Notes: a model not told the origin generated them from the letters alone. DNA of 64,000 nucleotides from CAYUQT01 sp964596165 (GCA_964596165.1 CAZQTW010000017.1:28498-92497); one strand, 5' to 3'; shown: positions 36,181 to 45,552, numbered from the stretch's first letter. A program made the numbers and translations.

Positions 36181-36450
36181 TCATGAACCGGTTCGCCGCC
36201 GCTTCAACGGGTCCTGCATCACGCCCTCGAGCGACCGGAACGCCTCGATATGTCGGCCGTCACGGGAAACCGTGGCCGCGTCGCCGATCTCCGAGATGTC
36301 CTCCATCCGGTGCGAGACATGGAGGACGACGCGCCCCCGTCCTCCCAAATGACGGAGCGTCGCGAAAAGTCTGTCGAGACGTTATCCAGTGCCCCAACGC
36401 CGGGAAATGTCTTTGGTGATGGCGTCGAATTGGAGACAACTGTCGGGAAT
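36181..36450 (-). pseudogene. Remnant of a sugar ABC transporter ATP-binding protein
   Basis: On the minus strand, two pieces of an RbsA/MglA-type ATPase are joined. Near 36435-36370 the reading LQFDAITK, and in the next frame TFPGVGALDNVSTDF, match the N-terminal strand region that normally precedes Walker A. Directly after it, in another frame from about 36373 to 36181, comes DRLFATLRHLGGRGRVVLHV, then SHRMEDISEIGDAATVSRDG and RHIEAF, matching the region after Walker B including the H-loop. Walker A, the signature motif and Walker B are missing, and an in-frame stop and frameshifts are present. This is a deleted, dead gene; no permease or binding-protein gene remains next to it. Confidence 0.6.
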
Positions 36451-36500
36451 CGTGAGCGTTCCGGACGGCTGTCCGAGTCGCGGCTCTCACGTCGCCAAAC

Positions 36501-36746
36501 TCAGTGAGTCTTCGACGTGTCCGGGTTTCCGGCCGGTCCCACCGGACGCTTCTGGCTCGCCCGCCAGGCCAGCCCGAGCATGCACGCGGAGAAGACGAGC
36601 AGCGCGAGCCCCCACCACAGGTTGATGTTGATGCCCAGCGAATGGCGTGCGTAGATCGCCCGATCGGAGACCAGCCCGAACACGGTCAGAATCACCCCAA
36701 GGATGCCGAACATCAGGCCCATCGGAATACGAATATCGAGTCCCAT
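36501..36746 (-). CDS. Small two-helix membrane protein next to the symporter
   Basis: An 81-residue protein with two hydrophobic helices (about residues 8-28, GLMFGILGVILTVFGLV, and 44-66, NLWWGLALLVFSACMLGLAW) and a polar C-terminal tail. It starts eleven bases after the symporter stop, with an AAGAGG ribosome-binding site, so both are one operon. Small two-helix proteins beside solute:sodium symporters are known (for example DUF485/DUF4212 partners of acetate-type symporters), but this sequence is not clearly one of them. A structural or regulatory subunit role is inference. Confidence 0.7.
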   Translation of the reverse strand: MGLDIRIPMGLMFGILGVILTVFGLVSDRAIYARHSLGININLWWGLALLVFSACMLGLAWRASQKRPVGPAGNPDTSKTH

Positions 36747-36757
36747 GTCTGACCTCT

Positions 36758-38473
36758 TTACCAGAAGATGATGTTCAGAACGATCGCTGCGACAAGGACC
36801 ACCACGCCCAGTGCCGCCGGCTGCTTGTACCACGGCACGCCGTGTTCCTTGATCCGGGGCGTCAACGAGTACACCAGGCCCCGCAGCTCGTCATCCGGTT
36901 TCTGCTGCCGGGTAATCAGCGAGATGATGATGGTGACGACAAAACAGGTCGTCCAGGCGTAGATCGCCCCGTAGAAGTTCTGTGCCATCTCGACACGGTA
37001 CGTATGGACCACGACACCCAGCCATCCTCCCTTGACAAGCGACGTGGCACCGTAGGGAATCGTGAGGCCGTGATGGAGCGCCGCCGCCAGCGTGCCCGAC
37101 AGTAGCCCCAGGAACGCCCCGTGACCGGTCGTTCGCCGCCAGAACATCCCCAGCAGGAACGTCGCGAAGAGCGGCGCATTGACGTACCCGAAGACGAGTT
37201 GAGTCACGTCCATGATGTTGTTGAACTTGGCCGCCACGTACGCCGCCGCGACACTCAGCAAGATGCCGCCGACGGTGGCCGCCCGCCCCATCCAAAGGTA
37301 GTGCGCGTCGGACTTCCTCGGATTGATGTAACTCTGGTAAATGTCGTAGGTCCACACGGTATTGAACGCCGTGACGTTACCCGCCATGCCCGACATGAAC
37401 GACGCCATCAACGCCGTCAACCCCAGGCCCAGCATCCCCGAGGGGAAGTAGTGGGCAAGCATCATCGGAATCGCCAGGTCATAATCGTATCCGCCGTCCT
37501 TCGGTGGAAGCTTGAAACCGCTGGCGCCCGAGTGATACGTCAGGCCGATGGCAATCATGCCGGGGATAATAACCAATGCCGGGAAAAACATCTTGGGAAT
37601 CGCGGCGATCAGCGGCGTGCGCCGAGCGGCGGACATCGAATTCGCCGCCATCGCCCGCTGGACCACCAGGAAGTCCGTGCACCAGTAGCCGAACGAGAGC
37701 ACAAAGCCCAGCCCCATCGTCATCCCGAACCAATCCACGCCCATGGGATTGCCGGCCGCCGACCCCATGTGACGCCACGAATCGGTCCACGCCCCGGCGG
37801 CGTAACCGTGACTTGTCGAGACGGCCGCCAGCCGCGTCTGAAGGCCCGACCAGCCGCCGGCGTCCTTGAGACCCAAGAGAACCAGCGGAAGGAACCCGAG
37901 GACGATCAGGAAAAACTGCAGGACCTCGTTGTAAATGGCCGACGTCAATCCGCCCATGAAGATGTATATGAGGACGATCAAGCCCGATATGAGAATGCTG
38001 ACGTGGAAGTTCCAGCCCAACAGCAACTCGAACAGCTTGGCCAGAGCGTACATCGAGATGCCGGAGGAGAAGATCGTCATGGCCGCGAACGAAATCGCGT
38101 TGAACCCGCGGGTCTTCTCGTCGAAGCGAAGTTTCAGATACTCCGGCACCGACCGCGCCTTCGAGCCATAGTAGAACGGCATCATGAACACCCCGACGAA
38201 CACCATCGCGGGAATCGCCCCCACCCAGTAGAAGTGGCTGGTCATAATGCCGTACTTGGCCCCCGACGCCCCCATGCCGATGACCTCTTGCGCGCCGAGG
38301 TTCGCCGAGATGAACGCCAGCCCGGTGATCCAGGCGGGAATGGCCCGTCCGGACAGGAAGAAGTCCGTGCTGGTCTTGGTGTATCGCTTAAGAATCGCGC
38401 CGATCCCAAGGACGAACGCGAAGTAGACAATCAGAATGGTGTAGTCGACCCCGCCAAGTTGGATTCCGTGCAT
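36758..38473 (-). CDS. Sodium:solute symporter family protein
   Basis: A 571-residue integral membrane transporter of the SSS family (LeuT fold, about 13-14 helices) that couples sodium entry to solute uptake. Seen: the first core helix with SGRAIPAWITGLAFISANLG, the family signature near GGLTSAIYNEVLQFFLIVLG, and the long later helix GLTALMASFMSGMAGNVTAF with the small residues and Ser that form the sodium site. Overall wording resembles the SGLT/sugar-type branch of planctomycetes rather than proline or pantothenate carriers, but the substrate is not proven. ATG 38473 is at the start of homology; the ribosome-binding site is weak. The small membrane protein follows in the operon. Confidence 0.88.
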   Translation of the reverse strand: MHGIQLGGVDYTILIVYFAFVLGIGAILKRYTKTSTDFFLSGRAIPAWITGLAFISANLGAQEVIGMGASGAKYGIMTSHFYWVGAIPAMVFVGVFMMPFYYGSKARSVPEYLKLRFDEKTRGFNAISFAAMTIFSSGISMYALAKLFELLLGWNFHVSILISGLIVLIYIFMGGLTSAIYNEVLQFFLIVLGFLPLVLLGLKDAGGWSGLQTRLAAVSTSHGYAAGAWTDSWRHMGSAAGNPMGVDWFGMTMGLGFVLSFGYWCTDFLVVQRAMAANSMSAARRTPLIAAIPKMFFPALVIIPGMIAIGLTYHSGASGFKLPPKDGGYDYDLAIPMMLAHYFPSGMLGLGLTALMASFMSGMAGNVTAFNTVWTYDIYQSYINPRKSDAHYLWMGRAATVGGILLSVAAAYVAAKFNNIMDVTQLVFGYVNAPLFATFLLGMFWRRTTGHGAFLGLLSGTLAAALHHGLTIPYGATSLVKGGWLGVVVHTYRVEMAQNFYGAIYAWTTCFVVTIIISLITRQQKPDDELRGLVYSLTPRIKEHGVPWYKQPAALGVVVLVAAIVLNIIFW

Positions 38474-38781
38474 GATTGGCGCCCGTAATCAGACCCTGTT
38501 CTGAGAATCCCCGATTGGGTTACGTCGTCGCAGATCGTAAGGGCTTTGGGCTTCAGGGTCCAGACCCTCCGTCCCGGAAACGAGCCTGGGTTCATCGTGC
38601 CCCCCCGACCGCCCAATCCCCGTACGCCATTCTGTTGTTCAACACCCCCATCGACGGTGGAGTGGCGGGAGGCACCCTCGCGCGTCTCGATGAGACGCCG
38701 AGAAACGCGCGGCTCCGCGGCGAACCCGGTCTGCCCCATGGGCGGTAACACCCGCGGCAACCCGGCCGTCGGGGTCAAGGC
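38474..38781. other. 308-base intergenic region upstream of the symporter, no gene seen
   Basis: It lies between the start of the symporter and the stop of the FG-GAP gene, both on the minus strand. It contains the palindrome AGGGTC-CA-GACCCT at 38555-38568, which may be an operator or part of a terminator for the FG-GAP gene; no T-run follows. No -35/-10 pair could be assigned confidently. Confidence 0.35.
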
Positions 38782-41271
38782 TCATCGAACGGTAAGCGAC
38801 ACAATCACACCCGTTGCGTATCCGTCGCGGATAAATGAGCGCTCGTAGAAGCAGACATAGCCATAGGGCGTCAAGAGCAGGATGTCCGGATCACCGTCGC
38901 CGTTGAAATCGGCCACGGTAACCGGCGCCCCGGTACCGTAGGGAGCCTTGGCCAACACGATCCGCTGGGCCTGAGAAAATGGCGCACCCGACGTCACGGA
39001 TTGCCCCAAGAAGACGAATGCGTTGTCCGAATCCGAGGCCACTACCACGTCCGGCCGCCCGTCGCCGTTCCAGTCCGCCGCACAGGGGGCGGCGCGAGTC
39101 GGCAGTCTGCCGATTTGAACACCGGGCTCAAAGAGAGGCGCCGCTCTCGCGTCGGGATGCGTCGTCTGGCGGAAGTAGTGGACCAAACCCAGCGCGTTCG
39201 CGGTGACCACGTCCGGCAGGCGGTCGCCGTTGAAGTCACCGACGGTGTACGTGGGGCGGGCGCCCTGAAGCGCGTCAAACCCTTCCATGCCTTCCCCGAC
39301 GCTGACGGGCTTGCCGTCCTTGAGCATCAGCCGGACACCCTTCGTGTCGAAGTCAGGCTTCGTGTGCGTACCGCGATTCCGGTGCCACCAAAAGTGGCCC
39401 CCATGGTCCGCGTCCATCAAGTCGATGACCCCGTCGCCGTCCAAATCGTAGAGTCCCTGGAATCGCCAGTCGTCGCCGATACCGGACAGGTGCGAGATCG
39501 TCTGGCCCTCGGCGAGCAATGAGAATGGCCGCTCGTACACCCCCGGATTGCCCCGACCGGTGTTTCGATACACATAGGGGGCGTCGATCACATCGGCCAG
39601 ACCGTCGCCGTCCCAGTCGAGGACTTGAATGCCGGGCGCGATACCGCGTGCCGTACTGGGGCGCACGATGGAAATCAGCGACGCCTGTCGATCGGGATCG
39701 ACGAACTGATGTCCCGGCAGAACGGTGCTCCCCCATCGGCTCGGCAGCGGGTTCGCATGTGCTTCGAAGAGCGGCTCGCGGACCGTGCCGACGTTGCGAT
39801 AGAGGTAGATGTTCATGTTGGCGCTGACGACCAGATCGAGCAGGCCGTCGCCGTTCCAGTCGATTAACCGAGGCGTGCTCAAGGCGATCGCCGGGAACGC
39901 GCCCTTCTTGGGGAAAGGCACGGAGTGAAACCTCGGCTGCGTGCGCGTCCCGTCGTTTCGGAAGTAGTACAGGAACGTGTCGCCGGACGCCGAATCGCCG
40001 CCGCCCGCCGTCATCGGCATACTGCCGGTGATCAGGTCCGGATCACCGTCGCCGTCGAGGTCACCCACCGTCGGCGCCGCACACCAGCCGACATCAATGG
40101 GCGAACCGTCGGCCTCCAGCGGACCGACGAGCCGCAGACGCGGCATCACACCCTTGCCGGCGGTGTTCTCGAACAGATAGATTCGTCCCGTAACGTAGCC
40201 GCCCGCCAACAGATCGAGATCGCCGTCGCCGTCCCAATCGACGGCCGCCAAAACGGGGTAGTAGTCCTGGGTGTACCTGAAATACTTCTCCGTCTCCGGC
40301 GAGGGCTCCCAGGGAAGGAAGAGCGGTTTGCCGTCTTCCGTACGGACGAAGCCTTCGTACTTGAGGACCGGCTGGGTCCGGGTCCCGGTATTCCGATACC
40401 ACACGACACGGTTCCACTCGGCCCCGACAAGGAGGTCCTGAAGGCCGTCGCCGTCCCAGTCGACAATGTGTGGCGCGGCACACCAGCCGACGTCCATCGG
40501 CATTCCGTCGGCGGTCTTCATCAAGCGCGAAAAGGGAAACCGCGGTTCGCCCGGCCGGCCGCGGTTGGGATACCAGATCACGCCGCCCCGCGAGCAACCC
40601 ACCACGAGGTCCAACCGGCCGTCGCCATCCCAATCCCCCGCGTCCACTCGCGAATGAATCAGCCCCGTTGTTGAATCCCCCACCGGTTCGCAGCGCTGGA
40701 GTCCGTCGCCCACCCACCCGCGCGGCTCGACCGCCTCCGGCCTTGCGCCCGGCGGCAGCAGGTCGAACGTCACGGCGTACCACGCCGGCCCCTTGCCGTC
40801 CTCACGATGCATGAAGACCAGTCGCCCCTGCTTCCATTCGCCGATGCAATCGTAGAAGTACCCGAACCGCGGAACGCGGATGTAGTTCAGCTTGCCGTCG
40901 GTCACGTTGATGTTGGTTTCAAACTCGGGAAAGTCGTAGCCGATTTCCGCATCGTACCACCGCCAGGGAATGTCGAATGGCCCCTTCCCGTGGGCAAACG
41001 TCGCCTGGGCGAGAGGCCTTTCCTCCGCGGGGTCAAACCGAATCACCTGGAGTGTGTTGAGGTCGGGAGTCCGATCCGGCGCGATCCCCGCCAGAAGCTT
41101 GGGGAAATCCAGCACGACGTCGGCCGGCCTTTCATCACCTGAACGAGCAGCAGCCGTGTCGGCCGGATCCACTCGAACACAAATTCGAATCCGCCCCCGG
41201 CCCGCCCACGCGGGTTGCGACGACGGCTCGGCCCCAAGCAGCGATGCGACCATCGGAACCCAAAGACACAT
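38782..41271 (-). CDS. Exported FG-GAP/VCBS repeat protein
   Basis: An 829-residue protein with a short signal sequence (MCLWVPMVASLLGAEPS). After an N-terminal beta domain (residues 25-200), it contains about ten FG-GAP/VCBS-type repeats, each with a calcium-binding D-x-D-G-D-G core: DWDGDGRLDLVVG, DWDGDGLQDLLVG, DWDGDGDLDLLAG, DLDGDGDPDLITG, DWNGDGLLDLVVS, DWDGDGLADVID, DLDGDGVIDLMD, DFNGDRLPDVVT, DWNGDGRPDVVV and DFNGDGDPDILL. They should fold as a beta-propeller outside the cytoplasm, as in integrin heads, and take part in binding or adhesion. No catalytic domain is seen. GGAGG seven bases before the ATG supports the start. The P-loop gene upstream ends 15 bases away. Confidence 0.88.
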   Translation of the reverse strand: MCLWVPMVASLLGAEPSSQPAWAGRGRIRICVRVDPADTAAARSGDERPADVVLDFPKLLAGIAPDRTPDLNTLQVIRFDPAEERPLAQATFAHGKGPFDIPWRWYDAEIGYDFPEFETNINVTDGKLNYIRVPRFGYFYDCIGEWKQGRLVFMHREDGKGPAWYAVTFDLLPPGARPEAVEPRGWVGDGLQRCEPVGDSTTGLIHSRVDAGDWDGDGRLDLVVGCSRGGVIWYPNRGRPGEPRFPFSRLMKTADGMPMDVGWCAAPHIVDWDGDGLQDLLVGAEWNRVVWYRNTGTRTQPVLKYEGFVRTEDGKPLFLPWEPSPETEKYFRYTQDYYPVLAAVDWDGDGDLDLLAGGYVTGRIYLFENTAGKGVMPRLRLVGPLEADGSPIDVGWCAAPTVGDLDGDGDPDLITGSMPMTAGGGDSASGDTFLYYFRNDGTRTQPRFHSVPFPKKGAFPAIALSTPRLIDWNGDGLLDLVVSANMNIYLYRNVGTVREPLFEAHANPLPSRWGSTVLPGHQFVDPDRQASLISIVRPSTARGIAPGIQVLDWDGDGLADVIDAPYVYRNTGRGNPGVYERPFSLLAEGQTISHLSGIGDDWRFQGLYDLDGDGVIDLMDADHGGHFWWHRNRGTHTKPDFDTKGVRLMLKDGKPVSVGEGMEGFDALQGARPTYTVGDFNGDRLPDVVTANALGLVHYFRQTTHPDARAAPLFEPGVQIGRLPTRAAPCAADWNGDGRPDVVVASDSDNAFVFLGQSVTSGAPFSQAQRIVLAKAPYGTGAPVTVADFNGDGDPDILLLTPYGYVCFYERSFIRDGYATGVIVSLTVR

Positions 41272-41286
41272 CCCCGAGCCTCCGTT

Positions 41287-41886
41287 TCAGATCCCGTCGA
41301 AAACTCCCGCCCATTGTGCCAGCAATTCATGCGCCGCGCGAGACTTGGCCGGCCAGTCGCGATCGGTATTGTCGATGAGGACGTAGCGAGGGTGATCGCG
41401 TGAGACCTCCGCGCAGAAGCCGTCGATCCTGGCCGCCTCCTCGAGCTTCTCACGACGAATGTCCTCCGGCCACCGCCGGTAATGCCGCTCGGCGCCGATG
41501 GCGGTGGTCTGAAGGTGAATCACCCCGAAGTATCGAGCCAAGTGCTCGTCTCGACTCATTCCCGTGAGGTAATAGAACTCCTGCTCGTCCCACCCGTTCA
41601 TCCGCCAGTAGGCAAGCGAATCGACGGTCCCGCGATCGCAGACCAGGATCCGATCGGGGCCGGCGACCTCCGCGCAGGCGTCCTCGAGCGCCAGTTGAAG
41701 ACGAACGACGGCCCGCTGGAACGGTTTTTCTCGCGGCGCCAGTCCCGCCGATATCAACAGGGACGCGGCCTCGGGAACAAGTACCCATCGACGCGAATGA
41801 GGATCGGCGGCGCGCAGCTCGCGGACCAGTGTCGTCTTGCCGCCGCCCGGCCCGCCGGTCAGCGTTATTCGCACGCGCGGATGCAC
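41287..41886 (-). CDS. P-loop ATPase/kinase of the AAA_28 type
   Basis: A 199-residue P-loop NTPase. Walker A is GGPGGGKTTL (residues 11-20); a Walker-B-like strand is DRILVCDRGTVDSLAYW, where the Asp-Arg pair resembles the DRS/DRG motif of nucleoside and nicotinamide riboside kinases. The family (AAA_28, NadR/TTD14-like) binds nucleotides and may phosphorylate a small molecule. The function here is unknown. The start is GTG 41886 with GAGAGG upstream. The gene is on the same strand as GH42 upstream and the FG-GAP gene downstream, with short gaps, so all three may be co-transcribed; a functional link is not obvious. Confidence 0.75.
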   Translation of the reverse strand: MHPRVRITLTGGPGGGKTTLVRELRAADPHSRRWVLVPEAASLLISAGLAPREKPFQRAVVRLQLALEDACAEVAGPDRILVCDRGTVDSLAYWRMNGWDEQEFYYLTGMSRDEHLARYFGVIHLQTTAIGAERHYRRWPEDIRREKLEEAARIDGFCAEVSRDHPRYVLIDNTDRDWPAKSRAAHELLAQWAGVFDGI

Positions 41887-41939
41887 AACCGGGTCACCTC
41901 TCGACCGGACATCCCCTCCATATCATACGCGCCGGAAGA

Positions 41940-44009
41940 CTATCGTCCGAACTCGACCAATGCGAAACCAAACGGCGGAAGCGTCAACTTGCCCCCGACC
42001 TTCTTGCGGCCGAACCAATCGACGCCCGAGCTCGGAAGCGTGACCGAGCCGCCCTTTCCGTCCCAGTTCACGACGACCCAGCCCGACCGCCCGTTGCCCT
42101 CGCGCGGCGCGACAACCGTGCCCCACGACGCATCCGTCGTCTGCGCGAGCGGCGTCTCGCCGATCGCATGTCGGACGATGCCCTTGTACGCCTCGTCCTG
42201 CGGGGCCGCCCCCAGCAAAATCAGCCGCCCCTTCCCGATCTTCCGCTCGGTGAGCCAGGCCCCTCCCGCCACTGAAGACTCCTCGTACCGGCCGATCACC
42301 GCGGCGTCCCGAGGTTCGAACGAAAAGACCCAGCCGGACACCGACGTCGGCTGACCCAGACCATTCGCCTTCGCCGATTCCGTGAGGCCTAACGAGTGCA
42401 GCGTCCGAACACCGGCGGCCGCTTCCAGGGCGCCCAAACCCGCATCCGTGTGTGCCGTGTGTTCGACCGTGCGATAGCCGCTGAGCGGACCGACAACCCA
42501 CACGCCTCCGCCTTCGACGAAGGTCACCATCTTCCTCAGAAGCCTCTGATCCACGACGGGCAGCATCGGCGACAACACGACGCGATAGCCCGCGACCTCG
42601 GCGTCCTCGCCGATAACGTCTCGATAGAGCCCCATCTGAAGAACCGGAAGGTAGACCCTGTTCAGCCAGGACTCCATGTAGGAAAAGCCGCCCTCCATCG
42701 GCTCCGTCCGAAAGATCCAATCGCTTCGCATGCTGTAGTGGATGGCCAGTTGTGCCTTCGCGGCCGGAACCGCCGTCAGGAACGGCTCGGCCACCGCAAC
42801 GGCATCCGAAACCGCCCGAGCGTTCTTCCAGCCAAGCGTAGGCTTGCCCCAACTGTAGAGCAGGGCGCCGTGGCACATCTCGCATCCGCCGCGCTGTTGC
42901 CGCCACAGCCAATAACTGAATCCGCCGCCGCCCAAACCATAGCACAGCATGGCCTCCGCGGGCAGAAATCCGTCGGGATGTGGCCGGTGGCCTGCCGATG
43001 TCGAGCCGCCCTGGTACGGTGAGGTCTCCATCAGAAAGTACGGCATGGATTTGCGCGACCGCATCCAGTCGAACTCGCGAATCGCACGCCAGAAGAGGCT
43101 CGTGGGCATGTAAACGTCGACGGCACAAAAATCGAGCTTCTCAAATAACGCGTCGTTGTCCAGCGGATGCCACGGCGGCATCGTATTGTGCGTGATCGGT
43201 GCCGCGCTGTGCTTGCGGATAATGTCCACCTGCTCGGCCTGAAAGGCCACGATCGAGTCCGAGCCGAACTGACGATAGGCGGTCTCCAGCGAGCAGTTGT
43301 GGAGGAACGGCGTTCGGAACGGTTGCGGCACCTGATCGAACCGCTGGTACGTCTGCGACCAGATGTTGGCGTTCCAGGCCTGGTTCAGCGCCTCGATCGT
43401 GCCGTACCGCGCGGCCAGCCACGTGTGCCAGGCCTTTCGGCAGTTCTCACAGCAGCAGTTGGGGTTGTGGCAGTAAAACTCGTTGTCCGTCTGCCAGGCG
43501 ATCAGCGCGGGGTGCTTGCCGAATCGCTTGGCCAGTTGCTCGGTGATCTTCCGGCTGAAGTCGCGGAAGATCGGCGAGGTGGGGCACACATGCTGTCGGG
43601 CGCCGTGAACGTGACGCACGCCGTCGCGATCGACGTAGCGGACCTCCGGATACCGCTCGGTCAGCCAGACCGGCGGGGTCGGTGTCGGCGTGCAAAGAAC
43701 CACGCCGATCGTCGCGGCCGCCATCTTGTCCAGTACACGAGTCAGCCAATCGAACGCGTACTGCCCTTCCTGCGGCTCCATCGAAGACCAGGCAAACTCA
43801 CCCACGCGAACACAGGTGATGCCCACCTGCCGCATCAGACGAATGTCCTCGTCCACCGCCTCGGCAGGCCAGAGCTCCGGATAGTACGCCGCGCCATGAT
43901 ATAACTTCTTGCCGATCATCGTGGACTCCTGACCACTGCCTGCGCCGAAAACCGTCGACCCCGTTATGACCAAGACCGAAACCGCGAGATGTCCCGATAA
44001 GACGCCCAT
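41940..44009 (-). CDS. Exported beta-galactosidase, glycoside hydrolase family 42
   Basis: A 689-residue GH42 enzyme that hydrolyses beta-galactosides. The TIM barrel starts at YHGAAYYPELWP (residues 38-49). The acid/base glutamate is E177 in AWQTDNEFYC and the nucleophile E328 in YFLMETSPYQ. The cysteine cluster HNPNCCCENC at about 181-190 matches the zinc site known in GH42. A beta-galactosidase trimerisation domain (GPLSGYRTVEHTAHTD) and a small C-terminal beta domain (EGNGRSGWVVVNWDGKG) follow. The segment MGVLSGHLAVSVLVITGSTV is a signal peptide, which is unusual since most GH42 proteins are cytosolic. ATG 44009 is chosen for a GGGGGTGG upstream; ATG 44024 is possible. Confidence 0.9.
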   Translation of the reverse strand: MGVLSGHLAVSVLVITGSTVFGAGSGQESTMIGKKLYHGAAYYPELWPAEAVDEDIRLMRQVGITCVRVGEFAWSSMEPQEGQYAFDWLTRVLDKMAAATIGVVLCTPTPTPPVWLTERYPEVRYVDRDGVRHVHGARQHVCPTSPIFRDFSRKITEQLAKRFGKHPALIAWQTDNEFYCHNPNCCCENCRKAWHTWLAARYGTIEALNQAWNANIWSQTYQRFDQVPQPFRTPFLHNCSLETAYRQFGSDSIVAFQAEQVDIIRKHSAAPITHNTMPPWHPLDNDALFEKLDFCAVDVYMPTSLFWRAIREFDWMRSRKSMPYFLMETSPYQGGSTSAGHRPHPDGFLPAEAMLCYGLGGGGFSYWLWRQQRGGCEMCHGALLYSWGKPTLGWKNARAVSDAVAVAEPFLTAVPAAKAQLAIHYSMRSDWIFRTEPMEGGFSYMESWLNRVYLPVLQMGLYRDVIGEDAEVAGYRVVLSPMLPVVDQRLLRKMVTFVEGGGVWVVGPLSGYRTVEHTAHTDAGLGALEAAAGVRTLHSLGLTESAKANGLGQPTSVSGWVFSFEPRDAAVIGRYEESSVAGGAWLTERKIGKGRLILLGAAPQDEAYKGIVRHAIGETPLAQTTDASWGTVVAPREGNGRSGWVVVNWDGKGGSVTLPSSGVDWFGRKKVGGKLTLPPFGFALVEFGR

Positions 44010-44250
44010 GCAAACCACCCCCATCAAGACGATAACGCCTCAGCGGACAAACGGTCCCTGCCCCCGACAATCCGTGACAGAGTCTAACGCTGGACCGACC
44101 CATGCAAAAGGTCGAGGCCACCTTCGACCGGACACAGTTCGCATGCGAGACTGCGGATGAGCACACGGCCAACGCGTCATTAAGCGATACTTCGGGGTTG
44201 CCATGTCGCATTGATTCGACGGACGAGATTCAGCGGATCGGCTCCCTGGT

Positions 44251-44279
44251 TGGACTGGGGGGTATCGACGGAATAGAAT
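44251..44279 (+). promoter_or_regulatory. Candidate promoter for the cyclophilin lipoprotein gene
   Basis: TGGACT (44251-44256, 4 of 6), 17-base spacer, TAGAAT (44274-44279, 5 of 6). It is the best promoter-like element in the 358-base gap between the divergent GH42 and cyclophilin genes; nothing else was recognised in that gap. Confidence 0.4.
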
Positions 44280-44367
44280 AGACCAGCATCGGTTCGAATA
44301 CGCGTGAGGGCAGGCCCTTACGATGACATTGCCTCATGCGTCGCCCTTTTCAGGACAGGTGACATAC

Positions 44368-45552
44368 ATGACACGTTTCAGGGGGCTGTTGGCGAGTCTG
44401 ATCGGGCTCGCGCTCGTTTCCGCATGCATTCCCATCGTGCCGCCGGATCCCGTGCCGGCAACGAACCAGGCTCCGGTGATCGTCACCAACGGCAATCAGT
44501 TGGTCACGGAGCTGACAGAGGTCGAACTCGACGCCTCGGCCACCACCGATCCGGACGGCGACCCGATGACCTTCCAGTGGTCCCAACTGACCGGTCCGTC
44601 GGTGACGCTGAGCGGCGCCGATACGTCGAAGGCCACCTTCCAGGCCCCAGCGGTACCCGCCGACACCGTCTTGACGTTCCAGGTGCTGGTAACCGACGAT
44701 CGGGAGGGTCGAAGCGCGGCAATCGTGACGATCACCGTGCAAATGGCCGTCCTCCCCCACGCCAATGCGGGCAACGACGTCACCACGTCGCCCGACATCA
44801 ATGTGATGCTGCAAGGCTCAAGCTCGGGTTCGCCAAGCCCGGTTACCTACAGGTGGCGCCAGACCGCCGGTCCGGACGTTTTGCTGACCAACGCGGACAC
44901 CGCATCGCCGAACTTCGTGGCTCCCGCCGTCACGGAAAAGACAACGTTGACGTTTGAGCTGACGGCCACGGATGAACGCGGCGGGTCCAGCACCGACACC
45001 GTCGATGTGACGGTCGCCCGGCGCATTCGCTTCAAGACCACCATGGGCGATTTCGTCATGGAACTCCGAGGCGACAAGGCGCCCGTCACCGTAACGAACA
45101 TCTTGACATATGTTACCGAAGGATTCTATGTGGGTCTGACCATACACCGGATACTTCCCGTGGAAACCGACCCGAACGATTTCGGCGGCATCGTCCAGGG
45201 CGGCGGGTGGGACCCCAATCTCAACTCGCCGCCGCGCCACGACCCGATCGTTCTGGAATCGAACAACGGATTGCAGAACGTTCGCGGCGCGGTCGCCATG
45301 GCGCGCACCAGCCAGCCCAACACCGCCACCTCCGAGTTCTACGTCGACGTGGACGATAATCTCGACCTGGACTATATCGACCCCAACCATCCGGGCTACG
45401 CCGTCTTTGGCTCGATCGTCGAGGGCATGGACGTCATTGACGCGATGTCGATCGTCCCGACGACGTCCCGGGTCGCTCCCTGGAACCCCGCCGTCACATT
45501 CTACGATGTCCCCGTGACGCCCATCATCATCAACGAGGTTCTTCTCGAATAA
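44368..45552 (+). CDS. Lipoprotein peptidyl-prolyl isomerase (cyclophilin) with tandem PKD-like domains
   Basis: A 394-residue protein. LIGLALVSAC at residues 10-19 is a good lipobox, so it should be lipid-anchored. Two immunoglobulin-like PKD/REJ domains follow (VELDASATTDPDGDPMTFQW at about 52-71 with QLTGPSVTL, and VMLQGSSSGSPSPVTYRWRQ with TAGPDVLL). The cyclophilin domain occupies about 220-394 (RIRFKTTMGDFVMELRGDKA, FYVGLTIHRILP, FGGIVQGGG, RGAVAMARTSQPNTATSEFY). The conserved FHR arginine region (here IHRILP) and the QP.TATSEFY core are present. It would assist folding of exported proteins. AGGTGA precedes ATG 44368. Confidence 0.87.
   Translation: MTRFRGLLASLIGLALVSACIPIVPPDPVPATNQAPVIVTNGNQLVTELTEVELDASATTDPDGDPMTFQWSQLTGPSVTLSGADTSKATFQAPAVPADTVLTFQVLVTDDREGRSAAIVTITVQMAVLPHANAGNDVTTSPDINVMLQGSSSGSPSPVTYRWRQTAGPDVLLTNADTASPNFVAPAVTEKTTLTFELTATDERGGSSTDTVDVTVARRIRFKTTMGDFVMELRGDKAPVTVTNILTYVTEGFYVGLTIHRILPVETDPNDFGGIVQGGGWDPNLNSPPRHDPIVLESNNGLQNVRGAVAMARTSQPNTATSEFYVDVDDNLDLDYIDPNHPGYAVFGSIVEGMDVIDAMSIVPTTSRVAPWNPAVTFYDVPVTPIIINEVLLE

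Noticed and set aside
38860..40630. Recurring GCCGTCGCCGTCCCAGTC-like words at irregular spacing, suggesting a DNA repeat array
   Set aside because: They encode the DWDGDG cores of the FG-GAP repeats and are in frame; spacing follows protein repeats, so this is not a CRISPR or satellite.
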